A DNA stretch of 64,000 bases from Actinophytocola xanthii (GTDB lineage Bacteria; Actinomycetota; Actinomycetes; Mycobacteriales; Pseudonocardiaceae), in the NCBI RefSeq assembly GCF_001921205.1, contig NZ_MSIE01000024.1, positions 1 through 64,000 of the forward strand, given 5' to 3'. Each line of letters starts with the position of its first letter. Position 1 is the stretch's first letter. Under the pieces are notes generated by a model. It worked only from the letters and a program-made list of their open reading frames with translations, was not told where the DNA came from and did not search any database. Shown piece after piece: positions 15,418-25,297 of this stretch. The translations under genes and the position numbers were made by a program.

Positions 15418-16364
15418 GGGCCAGGACGACGATCGGCGTCGACATCGGGGGCACGAGCGTTCGTGCCGGTGTCGTCGACCGCTACGGGACCGTACTCGAC
15501 ACCGCGCGGGCGCCGACGCCCACCGGGGAGGCCGCGCTGGAGGCGGCGATCGTGTCGGCGGTCGGCGGGCTCGCCGCCCGGCACCGGGTGAGCGCGGTAG
15601 GACTCGCCGTGGCGGGGTTCGTGGCCAACGACCGCCGCTCGGTGATGTTCGCCCCACACCTGGCCTGGCGCACCGCCCCGGTGGCCGACCGGATCTCCGA
15701 GCGACTCGGGTTGCCGGTGGTGCTCGAACACGACGCGAACGCCGCCGTGCTGGCCGAGCACCGGTTCGGCGCGGCACGGGGCACGCGGGTCGCGCTGCTG
15801 GTGGCGATCGGCACCGGGATCGGGGGTGGGCTGCTGCTCGACGGACAGGTGTTCCGCGGGGCCTACGGCGTGGCTCCCGAGCTGGGGCACCTCTCGCTCG
15901 TACCGGGAGGGCGCCCGTGCCCCTGCGGGAAGTCCGGGTGCTGGGAGCGCTACTGCAGCGGGACAGCGCTCGCGGCCACCGCGGTGGAGCTGCTGGCCCG
16001 CTACCCCGGCCGGTCGACGGTGCTCGACCGCGAGGTCGCCGGGGACAAGCGGGCGGTGACCGGTCGCACGGTCGCGGCGGCCGCCAAGGAGGGCGACCCG
16101 CTGGCCAAGCGTGCGATGGCCGAGCTCGCGACCTGGCTGGGGGAGGGCCTGGCGCTCGTGGCCGACATCTACGACCCGGAGGTCGTGGTGATCGGCGGCG
16201 GGGTCTCGGACTCCGCGCCGCTGTTCCTCGACGACGCCAGGGACCACTACAAGAAGATGATCACCGGCGCCGGCTACCGGCCGCTGGCCCGCATCCGCAC
16301 CGCCCAGCTGGGCGACGACGCGGCGCTGGTCGGCGCCGCCGCGCTGGCCGCGGACGCCCGCTAG
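15414..16364 (+). CDS. ROK-family glucokinase
   Basis: A 316-residue ROK kinase. It has the ATP phosphate loop IGVDIGGTSVRAGVVD, the catalytic Asp region LEHDANAAVLAE, the ROK zinc motif CPCGKSGCWERYCSG and a C-terminal VVVIGGGVSD. These features and length fit actinobacterial ROK glucokinases, which phosphorylate glucose at the entry to glycolysis; no N-terminal helix-turn-helix is present, so it is not a ROK repressor. GTG 15414 overlaps the previous stop by GTGA. A phosphofructokinase gene lies 2.3 kb downstream. Sugar specificity is inferred from the family. Confidence 0.85.
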   Translation: MRARTTIGVDIGGTSVRAGVVDRYGTVLDTARAPTPTGEAALEAAIVSAVGGLAARHRVSAVGLAVAGFVANDRRSVMFAPHLAWRTAPVADRISERLGLPVVLEHDANAAVLAEHRFGAARGTRVALLVAIGTGIGGGLLLDGQVFRGAYGVAPELGHLSLVPGGRPCPCGKSGCWERYCSGTALAATAVELLARYPGRSTVLDREVAGDKRAVTGRTVAAAAKEGDPLAKRAMAELATWLGEGLALVADIYDPEVVVIGGGVSDSAPLFLDDARDHYKKMITGAGYRPLARIRTAQLGDDAALVGAAALAADAR

Positions 16365-16494
16365 GGCGCGTCCGCACGGTCCCGGTCGATGGGCTTCGTG
16401 ATCCAGGTCGTCGCTGGCAAGGCGGAGGGCAGGTCTCGTACCGGGTCGTACTCGGCCTGTCCGACAACGCGGCCAGCGGTAAGGCCGAGCCGGC

Positions 16495-16983
16495 TCAGAG
16501 CTGGGCGCCGTCGTCCCGGGTGGGGTCCTCCGGCGGCTTGGGGTTCTTGCGCACGCGGAGCAGCAGCATCGCCCCACCGCAGGTCAGCGTGACCAGGGCG
16601 ATCGGCGTGGCGACCCGGGGAGCGAGGCCGACCAGGCCGGGGGCGACCAGCAACGCCACCGCCACGGCGACCAGGACCAGCGCCACGATCGTCAGCGGGC
16701 GCAGTCGCGGCAGCGGCGGCGGCTCCGGCGGGACGTAGTGCTCCTCGTCGGTGCTCCAGGACCAGTCCCACTCGGTGTCCGAGCCGCGCCAGGCGGTGGG
16801 TGGCGGCCCGGCGGGCCGAGGGGGCTGACGCTCCTCGGCGACGGGAGGGTCGGCCACAGCGGTACCGCTGGGCGCCGCGTCCGGCTCGTCGAGGTCCGGC
16901 GCACGCCTCCCGACGCCCTCGCGTTCGAGACCAGCCACGATCTCCGCGAACGCGGCGTCGACATCCTCCGGCCGATCGGGCAC
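16495..16983 (-). CDS. Acidic membrane protein of unknown function
   Basis: A 162-residue protein: an acidic, proline-rich cytoplasmic N-terminus (about 1-100, with the repeat-like DTEWDWSWSTDEEHYVPPEPP), then two hydrophobic segments (LTIVALVLVAVAVALLVAPG and ATPIALVTLTCGGAMLLL) and a short basic-acidic tail. GTG 16983 is preceded by a full AAGGAGG site at five bases, which fixes the start against longer in-frame options. It lies between two plus-strand genes and is transcribed away from the acyltransferase promoter. Similar two-span proteins accompany PlsC-like genes in related actinobacteria. Function unknown. Confidence 0.65.
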   Translation of the reverse strand: MPDRPEDVDAAFAEIVAGLEREGVGRRAPDLDEPDAAPSGTAVADPPVAEERQPPRPAGPPPTAWRGSDTEWDWSWSTDEEHYVPPEPPPLPRLRPLTIVALVLVAVAVALLVAPGLVGLAPRVATPIALVTLTCGGAMLLLRVRKNPKPPEDPTRDDGAQL

Positions 16984-17153
16984 CTGGGCCTCCTTGGTCA
17001 GGCACGTGCAGGTGACGTGGCCATCGTCGCACGAACTGGTTCGGCTGGGGCCGGATCCCACCGCCTTGTTTACTCGTTGGGTACCGTGACCGGGAAGAGG
17101 ATCTGTCCCATCGTGGTCGCTGTTACACGTTCCGACGTTCGGGTGGCTCGCCA

Positions 17154-17182
17154 TTGTGCCGGTCCGACCCCCTTCGTACAGT
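17154..17182 (+). promoter_or_regulatory. Promoter of the PlsC-like acyltransferase gene
   Basis: TTGTGC (17154-17159) and TACAGT (17177-17182) are separated by exactly 17 bases, a good SigA-type arrangement. Transcription from about 17189 leaves a 30-base leader with AGGAGG (17202-17207). Confidence 0.65.
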
Positions 17183-17218
17183 CGTCACGGCCGGGAGACT
17201 CAGGAGGCGCGGATAGCG

Positions 17219-17986
17219 GTGCTGTACTGGTTGATAAAGCATGTGTTCCTCGGGCCGCTGCTGCGCCTGTTCTTCCGCCCCGAGATCGAGGGTGAGGAGA
17301 ACGTGCCGGCCAGCGGCGGTGCGATGCTGGCGAGCAACCACCTCGCGGTCGCGGACTCGTTCTTCCTGCCGCTCATGCTCAGGCGGCGGGTCACGTTCCC
17401 GGCGAAGCTCGAGTACTTCACCCAGCCCGGGCTGAAGGGGCGGCTGAAGAAGTGGTTCTTCACGGGGATGGGGCAGATCCCGATCGACCGCTCCGGCGGC
17501 GCCGCCGCGCAGGCCGCGCTCGACACCGGGACGCGGCTGCTGCGCGAGGGACACCTGCTCGGCATCTACCCGGAGGGCACCCGCTCTCCGGACGGGCGCC
17601 TCTACAAGGGCAAGACCGGGCTGGCCCGAATGGTGCTCGAGGCCCGCGTCCCGGTGGTGCCGGTCGCGATGTTCGACACCGACAAGGCCAACCCGATCGG
17701 TTCGAAGATGTGGCGCCCGCACAAGATCCGGATCAAGATCGGCCGGCCGATGGACTTCTCCCGCTACGAGGGGCTGGCCGGCGACCGGTTCGTCGAGCGC
17801 TCGATCACCGACGAGATCATGTACGCGCTGATGGAGCTCTCCGGCCAGGAGTACGTCGACATCTACGCGGCCAAGGCCAAGGAGCTGCTCGCCACCCAGG
17901 GCGACATCAGCCCGCCGACCCTGCCCACCCAGCAGCGGCGGACCGCGCCGGAGGCCGACCGCATCCCGGAGACCGAAGCGGGCTGA
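17219..17986 (+). CDS. 1-acyl-sn-glycerol-3-phosphate acyltransferase (PlsC family)
   Basis: A 255-residue membrane-associated acyltransferase. SNHLAVADSFFLP provides the NHx4D catalytic motif and YPEGTRSPDG the substrate-binding motif, with GQIPIDRSGG between them, the standard order for lysophosphatidate acyltransferases. It corresponds to Rv2182c. The N-terminus (VLYWLIKHVFLGPLLRLFF) is a likely membrane-seating helix. GTG 17219 was chosen because AGGAGG ends 11 bases upstream and the promoter above leaves the longer start outside the transcript. Role: phospholipid, possibly phosphatidylinositol mannoside precursor, synthesis. The C-terminal 40 residues are polar and probably disordered. 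Confidence 0.85.
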   Translation: MLYWLIKHVFLGPLLRLFFRPEIEGEENVPASGGAMLASNHLAVADSFFLPLMLRRRVTFPAKLEYFTQPGLKGRLKKWFFTGMGQIPIDRSGGAAAQAALDTGTRLLREGHLLGIYPEGTRSPDGRLYKGKTGLARMVLEARVPVVPVAMFDTDKANPIGSKMWRPHKIRIKIGRPMDFSRYEGLAGDRFVERSITDEIMYALMELSGQEYVDIYAAKAKELLATQGDISPPTLPTQQRRTAPEADRIPETEAG

Positions 17987-18022
17987 GCCAGGGCGCCGCG
18001 GACCTACCTCTAGGCTCGACCG

Positions 18023-18526
18023 GTGCGGTTCTTCTACGACACCGAGTTCATCGAGGACGGAAAGACGATCGACCTCGTGTCGATCGGTGTCGTCGACGAG
18101 GACGGGCGTGAGTTCTACGCCGTGTCCACGGAGTTCGACCCGGGACGGGCCGGACCGTGGGTGCGCGAGCACGTGCTGGACAAGCTGCCCCCGCCGGCCG
18201 ACCCCGCGTGGTGCGACCGGAGGACGATGCGTGAACGGCTGCTGAACTTCTTGAACCGAGGTCGGGACAAGGTCGAGCTGTGGGCGTGGTTCGCGGCCTA
18301 CGACCACGTCGCCCTCGCCCAGCTCTGGGGCGACATGCCGGCACTGCCCCGCGAGCTGCCCCGGTTCACCCGCGAGCTGCGCCAGCGGTGGGAGGACGTC
18401 GGGAAACCCGTGCTCCCGACCCCGCCGCGGGACGCACACGACGCGCTCGCCGACGCCCGGCACAACCTCGCCCGGTGGAAGGTCATCGAGGCCGAATGGG
18501 TGCGGCGCGGCTTCCCGACGCGTTAG
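18023..18526 (+). CDS. 3'-5' exoribonuclease AS (RNase AS)
   Basis: A 167-residue DEDD-type ribonuclease. It begins MRFFYDTEFIEDGKTIDLVS, with the catalytic Asp/Glu in DTEF, has AWFAAYDHVAL for the middle Asp and ends HDALADARHNLARW with the final His/Asp. It matches Rv2179c, an RNase that prefers adenylate-rich 3' ends. The compact length and lack of extra domains fit. GTG 18023 follows TAGGCT (18011-18016) by six bases, so the mRNA is probably leaderless. It likely works as a homodimer in RNA tail trimming. Confidence 0.88.
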   Translation: MRFFYDTEFIEDGKTIDLVSIGVVDEDGREFYAVSTEFDPGRAGPWVREHVLDKLPPPADPAWCDRRTMRERLLNFLNRGRDKVELWAWFAAYDHVALAQLWGDMPALPRELPRFTRELRQRWEDVGKPVLPTPPRDAHDALADARHNLARWKVIEAEWVRRGFPTR

Positions 18527-18624
18527 CGGAGGCCGGTTGCTGCACCGATCCAGAGGATGGCACGCTACGGGCGGAAAACTCGGGTACGACCTCAACTCAA
18601 GCGGCCGGATGGAGGATCGAGCAC

Positions 18625-19650
18625 ATGCGCGTTGGCTTGCTCACTGGTGGCGGTGACTGCCCAGGACTCAACGCGGTCATCAGGGCCGTGGTTCGCAAGG
18701 GCATCGAGGCGCACGGCTGGGAGACCGTGGGCTTCCGCAACGGCTGGCTCGGACCCATCGAAGGTCTGGTCAAGCCGATCGGCCTGGACGACGTCGAGGA
18801 CATCCTGACCCGCGGCGGCACGATCCTCGGCTCCTCGCGGACGAACCCGTACAAGGTCGACAACGGCGTCGAGCGGATCAAGGCGACGCTCGCCGAGCAC
18901 GGCGTCGACGCGCTGGTCGCGATCGGCGGCGAGGACACCCTCGGCGTGGCCAAGCGGCTCACCGACGACGGTGTGGGCGTGGTCGGCGTCCCGAAGACCA
19001 TCGACAACGACCTGGGTGCCACCGACTACACCTTCGGCTTCGACACGGCGGTGCACATCGCCACCGAGGCCATCGACCGGCTGCGCACCACCGCCGAGTC
19101 GCACCACCGGGCCCTGGTCGTCGAGGTCATGGGCCGCCACGCCGGCTGGATCGCGCTGCACTCCGGCCTCGCCGGCGGGGCGAACGTGATCCTCGTGCCC
19201 GAGCGGCACTTCTCGGTGGACCAGGTCGTCGAGTGGGTGCAGCGCCGGTTCGAGCGCGAGTACGCCCCGATCATCGTCGTGGCCGAGGGCGCGCTGCCCG
19301 AGGGCGGCGAGGAGAAGCTGCTCACCGGCGAGAAGGACGCGTTCGGTCACGTCCGGCTGGGCGGCATCGGCACCTGGCTCGCCGAGGAGATCGCGCGGCG
19401 CACGGGCAAGGAGTCCCGTGCGGTCGTGCTCGGCCACACCCAGCGTGGCGGCACCCCGACCGCCTACGACCGCGTGCTCGCCACCCGGTTCGGCCTGCAC
19501 GCCGTGGACGCCGTCCAGGACGGCGACTTCGGCGTGATGGTCGCGCTGCGCGGCACCGACATCGTGCGGGTGAAGCTCGCCGAGGCCACCGCCGAGCTGA
19601 AGACCGTCCCGGTCGAGCGCTACGCCGAGGCCGAGGTCTTCTTCGGCTGA
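18625..19650 (+). CDS. pfkA: 6-phosphofructokinase, probably PPi-dependent
   Basis: A 341-residue group A phosphofructokinase that phosphorylates fructose 6-phosphate in glycolysis. It has GGGDCPGLNAVIR at the N-terminus, GGEDTLG at 101-107 and PKTIDNDLG at 123-131. In this family ATP enzymes have Gly at 104 and 124, while Asp104 and Lys124 mark pyrophosphate-dependent enzymes such as that of Amycolatopsis methanolica. Here both are Asp104 and Lys124, so PPi use, and a reversible reaction, is predicted. GGAGG (18611-18615) lies nine bases before ATG 18625. A 98-base gap precedes it; no clear promoter seen. Confidence 0.88.
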   Translation: MRVGLLTGGGDCPGLNAVIRAVVRKGIEAHGWETVGFRNGWLGPIEGLVKPIGLDDVEDILTRGGTILGSSRTNPYKVDNGVERIKATLAEHGVDALVAIGGEDTLGVAKRLTDDGVGVVGVPKTIDNDLGATDYTFGFDTAVHIATEAIDRLRTTAESHHRALVVEVMGRHAGWIALHSGLAGGANVILVPERHFSVDQVVEWVQRRFEREYAPIIVVAEGALPEGGEEKLLTGEKDAFGHVRLGGIGTWLAEEIARRTGKESRAVVLGHTQRGGTPTAYDRVLATRFGLHAVDAVQDGDFGVMVALRGTDIVRVKLAEATAELKTVPVERYAEAEVFFG

Positions 19651-19676
19651 CCCCCGCGCGGGCTAAGGTCTCCCGC

Positions 19677-21056
19677 ATGGATCTGGATCAGCTGCTCTGG
19701 GCCGGTGCCGACGCGCAGGCGCAGGCGTTACGCGACGGCACCGTCTCGGCACCCGACCTGCTCGAGGCGGTGCTGCGCCGCGCCGACGCCGTGGACCCGC
19801 GGCTGAACCTGTTCCGGGTGCGCTACCCCGAGGCCGCCCGCGAGGCCGCCGCCGCGGCCCAGCGGCGCCTCGACGCCGGCGAGCGCACGCCGCTGCTCGG
19901 CGTGCCGGTCGCGGTCAAGGACGACCTCGACGTCGTCGGCGACGTCACGGCCATGGGCGGGCGCCCGCAGTTCGCGCCGGCCGAGCAGGACGCGCCGACC
20001 GTGGCCCGGTTACGGGCCGCCGGGGCGGTGATCGTCGGGCACACCCAGACCCCCGACCGCTGCCTCTGGCCGTTCACCGAGTCGTTGACCAACGGGGCGA
20101 CGCGCAACCCGTGGCACCTCGACCACACCCCCGGCGGCTCGTCCGGCGGTTCGGCGGCCGCGGTCGCCGCGGGGGTGGTCGGCGTGGCGACCGGCTCCGA
20201 CGGCGGGGGATCGGTGCGCGTCCCGGCCAACTTCTGCGGCCTGTTCGGTCTCAAGACCACCCGAGGGCTGATCGACATGGGCGAGGAGGAGCACTGGCAC
20301 GGGCTCGCCGTGGTCGGTCCGCTCGGCCGGCGGGTGGCCGACGCCGCCGCGATGCTCGACGTCATCGCCGACGAGGACCATCCCGGCGGCCTCTACCGCG
20401 ACTCGGTCGACGCCGCGCCGGGACCGCTGCGGATCGCGCTGTCGTGGCGGACCCCGCTGGGCAGGCCGCGCATCCAGGCCGAGCGGAAGCAGGCCGTGCT
20501 GGAGACCGCCGAGCGGCTCCGGGCGCTCGGCCACGAGGTGACCGAGGCCGACCCGCCGCTGGGCACCCGGCCGAGCTCGCAGTTCATGGTCCGCTACCTG
20601 CGCGGCGTCGCCGACGACGTGGCCCAGCTGCCGCATCCGGAGTGGCTCGAGCCGCGCACCCGCCGGATCGCCACCCTCGGCCGCCGGGTCCCCGACCGCG
20701 TGCTGGCCAGGACGCGGGCCGCCGAGGCCGACCTCGACGCGGTCATGCGCACGTTCTTCCAGGACTTCGACGTGCTGCTGCAGCCCGGCTGGACCGGTCG
20801 GCAGCCGAGGATCGGCCGCTTCCACGGCAGCGGCGCGGCCCACACGCTCAGCGCCGTGTCCGCCGGCATCCCCTACTACCCGACCTGGAACGTGCTCGGC
20901 TACCCGGTCGCCGCCGTCCCCGCCGGCCGCGACTCGATCGGCCTGCCGATCGGCGTGCAGCTCGTCGGCCCGGCCTTCGGCGAGCACCTCCTGCTCTCGC
21001 TCGCCGGCCAGATCGAGCACGCCCACCCGTGGGCCGACGACCGGCCCGACATCTGA
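19677..21056 (+). CDS. Amidase-signature hydrolase
   Basis: A 459-residue amidase-signature enzyme with a Ser-cisSer-Lys triad: Lys81 in PVAVKDDLDV, the cis-Ser in TPGGSSGGSAA (about 155) and the nucleophile Ser179 in GSDGGGSVRVPA. These enzymes hydrolyse carboxamides; substrate cannot be read from sequence. No GatB or GatC gene is nearby, so it is not part of the tRNA amidotransferase. It is intact, with the C-terminal GYPVAAVPAG and GLPIGVQLVGP core segments. ATG 19677 follows TAAGGT (19664-19669) by seven bases. A strong terminator separates it from the convergent aroG. Confidence 0.82.
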   Translation: MDLDQLLWAGADAQAQALRDGTVSAPDLLEAVLRRADAVDPRLNLFRVRYPEAAREAAAAAQRRLDAGERTPLLGVPVAVKDDLDVVGDVTAMGGRPQFAPAEQDAPTVARLRAAGAVIVGHTQTPDRCLWPFTESLTNGATRNPWHLDHTPGGSSGGSAAAVAAGVVGVATGSDGGGSVRVPANFCGLFGLKTTRGLIDMGEEEHWHGLAVVGPLGRRVADAAAMLDVIADEDHPGGLYRDSVDAAPGPLRIALSWRTPLGRPRIQAERKQAVLETAERLRALGHEVTEADPPLGTRPSSQFMVRYLRGVADDVAQLPHPEWLEPRTRRIATLGRRVPDRVLARTRAAEADLDAVMRTFFQDFDVLLQPGWTGRQPRIGRFHGSGAAHTLSAVSAGIPYYPTWNVLGYPVAAVPAGRDSIGLPIGVQLVGPAFGEHLLLSLAGQIEHAHPWADDRPDI

Positions 21057-21066
21057 GCCGTCCGTC

Positions 21067-21093
21067 GCGGCCGGGGCACCCCGCCCCGGCCGC
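21067..21093. terminator. Shared terminator between the amidase gene and aroG
   Basis: An 11-bp perfect stem, GCGGCCGGGGC (21067-21077) with GCCCCGGCCGC (21083-21093), and a five-base loop lie between two converging stop codons. There is no T run, but the position fits bidirectional termination. Confidence 0.65.
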
Positions 21094-21105
21094 CCCGTGA
21101 TCCCG

Positions 21106-22494
<1,389 letters not shown>

Positions 22495-22577
22495 CTAAGC
22501 GTATCGGGGGCGGCCACCGTCTCCTCGTGCGCAGGGACGCCGTCACCCACTCGTTCCCGAGCCGAGTGCGAGAACGA

Positions 22578-24758
22578 TCAGGGGAGGGTGAAGATGACCA
22601 CGCGCGAGCCGGACTGCACGCGGCTGCCCGGGGGTGGGTTCTGCCCGAACACCCGACCGGTCCCGCCGAAGGCCTGCACCTCGGCCTGCAGCCCGGCGCT
22701 GGCGAGGATGTCGCTCGCCTCCTCGGCGTTGCGACCGCCGACGTCGGGCACGGTCACCGCGTCGGAGAGCACCACGCCGACCCGCTTGTCGCCCTCCGGG
22801 ACGTTGCCGGACGAGGGGTCGGTGCGCACCACCCGGCCGCCGTCGATGTCCTCGTCGAACTCCTTGCCCAGGTCGAACGGGGCGTAGCCGAGCGACTCCA
22901 GCTCGGCGAAGGCCTCCTCGCGGGTCTTGCCGCGCAGGTCGGGCACCGGCTTGGGCTCCGGGCCCTTGCTGACCACGATCTCGACCCGCTCGCCCAGCTT
23001 CAGCTCCGTGCCCGGCTCCGGGTCGAGCCGGACGACCTTGCCCTTGTCCACCTCGTCGCTGTACTCGTTGATCCCGTCGTCGAGCCCGGGCTGGAGCTGG
23101 GCGCCCCGGATGGCCTCCTCGGCCGCCGCCACGCTGGTTCCGGCCCGCACGTCGGGCACCTTGGGTCGCCCGGAGGACACAACGAGCGTCACCGGCTCGC
23201 CACGCAGCACGTCCGCACCCCGGTCCGGCTCGGTCCGGATCGCGACCCCGGCCGCGACCTCGTTGTCCGGCACCCGCCGCAGCTCCGCACGCAGGTCGCT
23301 GTCGAGCAGCAGCTTCTGGGCCTCCTCGGTGCTCCGGCCCGCGACCTCCGGCACGGTCGACCACCGGCCGTCCACGAACCACCACGTCACACTTCCGGCG
23401 ATGGCCAGGACCAGCACGGTGACCAGGCTCCACAGCACGAGCGTGCCGCGTCGGGCACGCGGCGCCGGCGCGGCCGTGCCGCGACCGGGGGTGGCCGGCG
23501 GGGTGCGGCGGGGCGGGGGCACCGGACCGGCCATCGGGAGACCCAGGCTGGGCGGGCCGACCTCCTGGGGGGCGAGCCGGTCGAGGTCGGTCCGCAGCAT
23601 CGCCCGGGTGCCCTGCGGGCCGGCCGCGGTGAACCCCGCCGGCACCTGCCGGACGATCGTGGCGTTCACACCCGCGCCGGAGGGCACCGGGGTGGGCGGT
23701 GGGGTTGGCAGTGGGGTGGGCAGAGCCACGGCGGGGGTGGCCGGCTGGGTCAGGTCGGCCAGGTTCAGCTTGGTGGCGGTGGTGGAGTCGGGTGGGCTCC
23801 AGGCCTGGGCCCGGCGCAGCTCCATCGGGGCCACCGGCATCGTGCGGTCGGCCAGCGTCGGTGCCGGCACCGGGATGCCGACGCGCGGGACGGCCAGCCG
23901 GGCGCGCAGGCTCTGCACCTCGGCCAGGAACGTGGCGCCGTCGGCGGGACGGGCCGAGGCGTCCCGGCGGGTCGCGCGGACCACGAGCTCGTCGAGCGCG
24001 GGCGGCAGCCCGGCGACGGTCATGCTGGGTGCCGGTATGTCGTCGTTGACGTGTCGATAGGCGATGGAGAGCGGGTTGTCGCCGGTGTAGGGGGTGAGGC
24101 CGGTGAGCATCTCGTAGAGCAGGATCCCGGCGGAGTACACGTCGCCGCGGGCGGAGGCGTTGCCGGTGGTGACCTGCTCGGGGGACAGGTACGCGACGGT
24201 GCCCAGGATGACGCTCGAGCTGGTGGTGCCGGCGCTCGCCACGGCCCGGACCAGGCCGAAGTCGCCGACCTTGACCGTCGTACCGCGTTCCCCCTCGTGG
24301 CCGATCAGCACGTTCTCCGGCTTGACGTCGCGGTGCACGAGCCCGACCCGGTGCGCGGCGGCGAGCGCGGCGAGCACCGGCTCGATGATCGCGAAGGCCA
24401 GCGGGATGTCCAGGGCTCCGCGCGCGGAGATCAGGTCCCGCAGCGTGCCGCCGTCGACCAGCTCCATCACCAGGTAGACGAGGTCCCCGCCGGGGCTGCG
24501 GTCCACCCCCTGGTCGTGCACGGCCACCACGTTCGGATGGTGGATCTTGGCGGCCGACCTGGCCTCCCGCTCGAAGCGGTCGACGAAGGAGCGGTCGTCG
24601 GCGAAGCGCGAGTCCATCACCTTGATCGCGACCCGGCGGTCCAGCCGGGTGTCCAGGCCCCGGTAGACCGACGACATGCCGCCGTGCGCGAGCAGCGCGT
24701 CCACCCGGTAGCGCTGTTCGAGCAGTGCCCCGATCAGGCCGGCTCCCCTTTCGTCCAC
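22578..24758 (-). CDS. pknL: PknL-like Ser/Thr protein kinase with four PASTA domains
   Basis: A 726-residue transmembrane Hanks kinase. The kinase domain has LLAHGGMSSVYRG, Lys46 in VAIKVM, HRDVKPEN with Asp144 and Asp166 in DFGLV. A proline-rich juxtamembrane region follows, then one span (GTLVLWSLVTVLVLAIAGSV) and four outer PASTA repeats starting at STVPEV, PKVPDV, KPVPDL and VTVPDV. PASTA domains sense muropeptides or lipid II. PknL of M. tuberculosis lacks PASTA repeats, whereas corynebacterial PknL has them. The divergent neighbour is the Rv2175c-like PknL substrate. GTG 24758 follows TACCAT (24771-24766) by seven bases. Confidence 0.9.
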   Translation of the reverse strand: MDERGAGLIGALLEQRYRVDALLAHGGMSSVYRGLDTRLDRRVAIKVMDSRFADDRSFVDRFEREARSAAKIHHPNVVAVHDQGVDRSPGGDLVYLVMELVDGGTLRDLISARGALDIPLAFAIIEPVLAALAAAHRVGLVHRDVKPENVLIGHEGERGTTVKVGDFGLVRAVASAGTTSSSVILGTVAYLSPEQVTTGNASARGDVYSAGILLYEMLTGLTPYTGDNPLSIAYRHVNDDIPAPSMTVAGLPPALDELVVRATRRDASARPADGATFLAEVQSLRARLAVPRVGIPVPAPTLADRTMPVAPMELRRAQAWSPPDSTTATKLNLADLTQPATPAVALPTPLPTPPPTPVPSGAGVNATIVRQVPAGFTAAGPQGTRAMLRTDLDRLAPQEVGPPSLGLPMAGPVPPPRRTPPATPGRGTAAPAPRARRGTLVLWSLVTVLVLAIAGSVTWWFVDGRWSTVPEVAGRSTEEAQKLLLDSDLRAELRRVPDNEVAAGVAIRTEPDRGADVLRGEPVTLVVSSGRPKVPDVRAGTSVAAAEEAIRGAQLQPGLDDGINEYSDEVDKGKVVRLDPEPGTELKLGERVEIVVSKGPEPKPVPDLRGKTREEAFAELESLGYAPFDLGKEFDEDIDGGRVVRTDPSSGNVPEGDKRVGVVLSDAVTVPDVGGRNAEEASDILASAGLQAEVQAFGGTGRVFGQNPPPGSRVQSGSRVVIFTLP

Positions 24759-24873
24759 GCTCGTGATGGTACGGAGGGAGGCCGCGTCGCGTGGCCGACC
24801 CGGCGATTCGAAGCCTGGCGAGTGGCGGAAAATCACCCCGGCGCGGCGCCCCGCGATGTGGCATCGTTGCAGT

Positions 24874-25242
24874 GTGAGTGCGACACCCTCCACTGACGAC
24901 GTGCTCGATCCGCAGGTTGAGGTGCTGACACTGCCCGTGGTGGCGGATCGGCTCGGCCTGCCGGTCACCAAGGTTCGGCAGGCCTTGCGGGACGGGCAGC
25001 TGGTCGCGGTCCGTCGCGACGGCGTGCTGGGCGTCCCCGCCGAGTTCATCACCGACGAGGGCACGATCGTCAAGGGCCTCCCCGGCACCATCACGGTGCT
25101 CGCCGACGCCGGCTTCACCCAGGAGGAGATGGTCCGCTGGCTGTTCACGGCGGACGACACGCTCCCCGGCCGCCCGATCGACGCGCTGCGCGCGACGGGC
25201 GGGCGTGAGGTCAAGCGGCGCGCACAGGCGCTGGCGCTGTAG
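24874..25242 (+). CDS. Rv2175c-like DNA-binding protein, probable PknL substrate
   Basis: A 122-residue protein. The centre (LTLPVVADRLGLPVTKVRQALRDGQLVAV) is a winged helix-turn-helix/excisionase-like fold, followed by a compact C-terminal helical part with FTQEEMVRWLFTADDTLPG. Rv2175c is a DNA-binding protein phosphorylated by PknL on a threonine near its N-terminus; here ATPSTDD offers candidate Thr residues. The divergent placement beside the kinase matches. GTG 24874 gives VSATPSTDDV; the promoter region shared with the kinase is only about 115 bases. Target genes are not known. Confidence 0.82.
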   Translation: MSATPSTDDVLDPQVEVLTLPVVADRLGLPVTKVRQALRDGQLVAVRRDGVLGVPAEFITDEGTIVKGLPGTITVLADAGFTQEEMVRWLFTADDTLPGRPIDALRATGGREVKRRAQALAL

Positions 25243-25297
25243 CCGGGGGAACGAGCGGCGGACTCGCCCGTGCGGTGAGCCCGTGGCCGCGCCGCGC

